From positions 62,001-126,000 of the forward strand of contig NZ_JAQTNN010000004.1 of assembly GCF_028713855.1 (NCBI RefSeq): a stretch of DNA of 64,000 bases, written 5' to 3'. The position numbers and the translations under genes were made by a program. Positions 63,978 to 64,000 of the stretch are shown one piece after another (position 1 is the first letter of the stretch; each line of letters begins with the position of its first letter). The notes under the pieces are model-generated. The model was not told the origin of the DNA. It did no database searches and was given only the letters and a program-made list of their open reading frames with translations. Origin of the DNA: Sulfuricurvum sp. GTDB taxonomy: Bacteria; Campylobacterota; Campylobacteria; Campylobacterales; Sulfurimonadaceae.

Positions 63978-64000
63978 TATACAGTCGTTATCCATTTGAA

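Noticed and set aside
1-64000. tRNA, rRNA or complete insertion sequence
   Set aside because: No cloverleaf, rRNA segment or transposase was found by eye; a tRNAscan or Rfam run would be decisive.

Overview
The window is a compact, gene-dense bacterial chromosome segment. It most likely comes from a Campylobacterota (Epsilonproteobacteria) sulfur oxidiser of the Sulfuricurvum/Sulfurimonas type. This is inferred from the fused CcsB-CcsA cytochrome c synthetase, a short epsilon-type RecO, the CheX-FliN-FliO set, promoters with a clear TATAAT -10 and usually a poor -35, and the mix of housekeeping and c-di-GMP signalling genes. No rRNA, tRNA or CRISPR array was found.

Layout. 1-5300: small membrane protein, RCK-gated K+ channel, HrpB helicase, recR. 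5386-9395: dnaJ, a heme-type sensor/HD-GYP protein and a PilZ protein (c-di-GMP signalling). 9397-22225, minus strand: ccsBA, gdhA, an esterase/HD-hydrolase fusion, polA, an HDOD protein, uvrA and a TauE-type transporter. 22353-24019: CheX-like protein, FliN and FliO. 24029-35748: an 11-gene minus-strand run headed by gltB-gltD and continuing through a phosphatase, accD, thiE-like, rlmH, dksA-like, an unknown membrane protein and dus. 35921-38294: recO-like, a small unknown and a HerA-like ATPase. 38307-42865: Rrf2 regulator with a DUF4395 protein, then a three-gene signalling operon (kinase, CZB chemoreceptor, receiver). 42971-46334: rhodanese, SH3-like repeat protein, trmA, fliP. 46436-52171: an overlapping operon glmU-coaBC-uppS-prepilin peptidase-lptF-truA. 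52356-54236: htpG between two hairpin repeats.

From about 54240 the window becomes accessory. An AT-rich island (54413-56348) carries a membrane-anchored PD-(D/E)XK nuclease-like protein and a lipoprotein, each followed by a copy of the same 60-bp repeat. A structured intergenic region follows, then a RelE/HigB-type toxin-antitoxin pair whose toxin start is overlapped by a 23-codon leader ORF, then a GNAT protein, a zinc-ribbon protein, a truncated gene remnant and a CPBP protease. A diguanylate cyclase at 59389 carries the same heme-type sensor domain as the HD-GYP protein at 6552.

The right end (60805-63977) is a stress or iron cluster: cupin, SRPBCC protein, divergent wrbA, and an encapsulin nanocompartment operon. 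That operon holds an encapsulated ferritin with a C-terminal targeting peptide, the shell protein and an unrecognised third protein. The most interesting items are this operon with its unknown member, the YqiA-like/MESH1-like fusion at 13965, the paired sensors with opposite c-di-GMP outputs, and the leader-coupled toxin.
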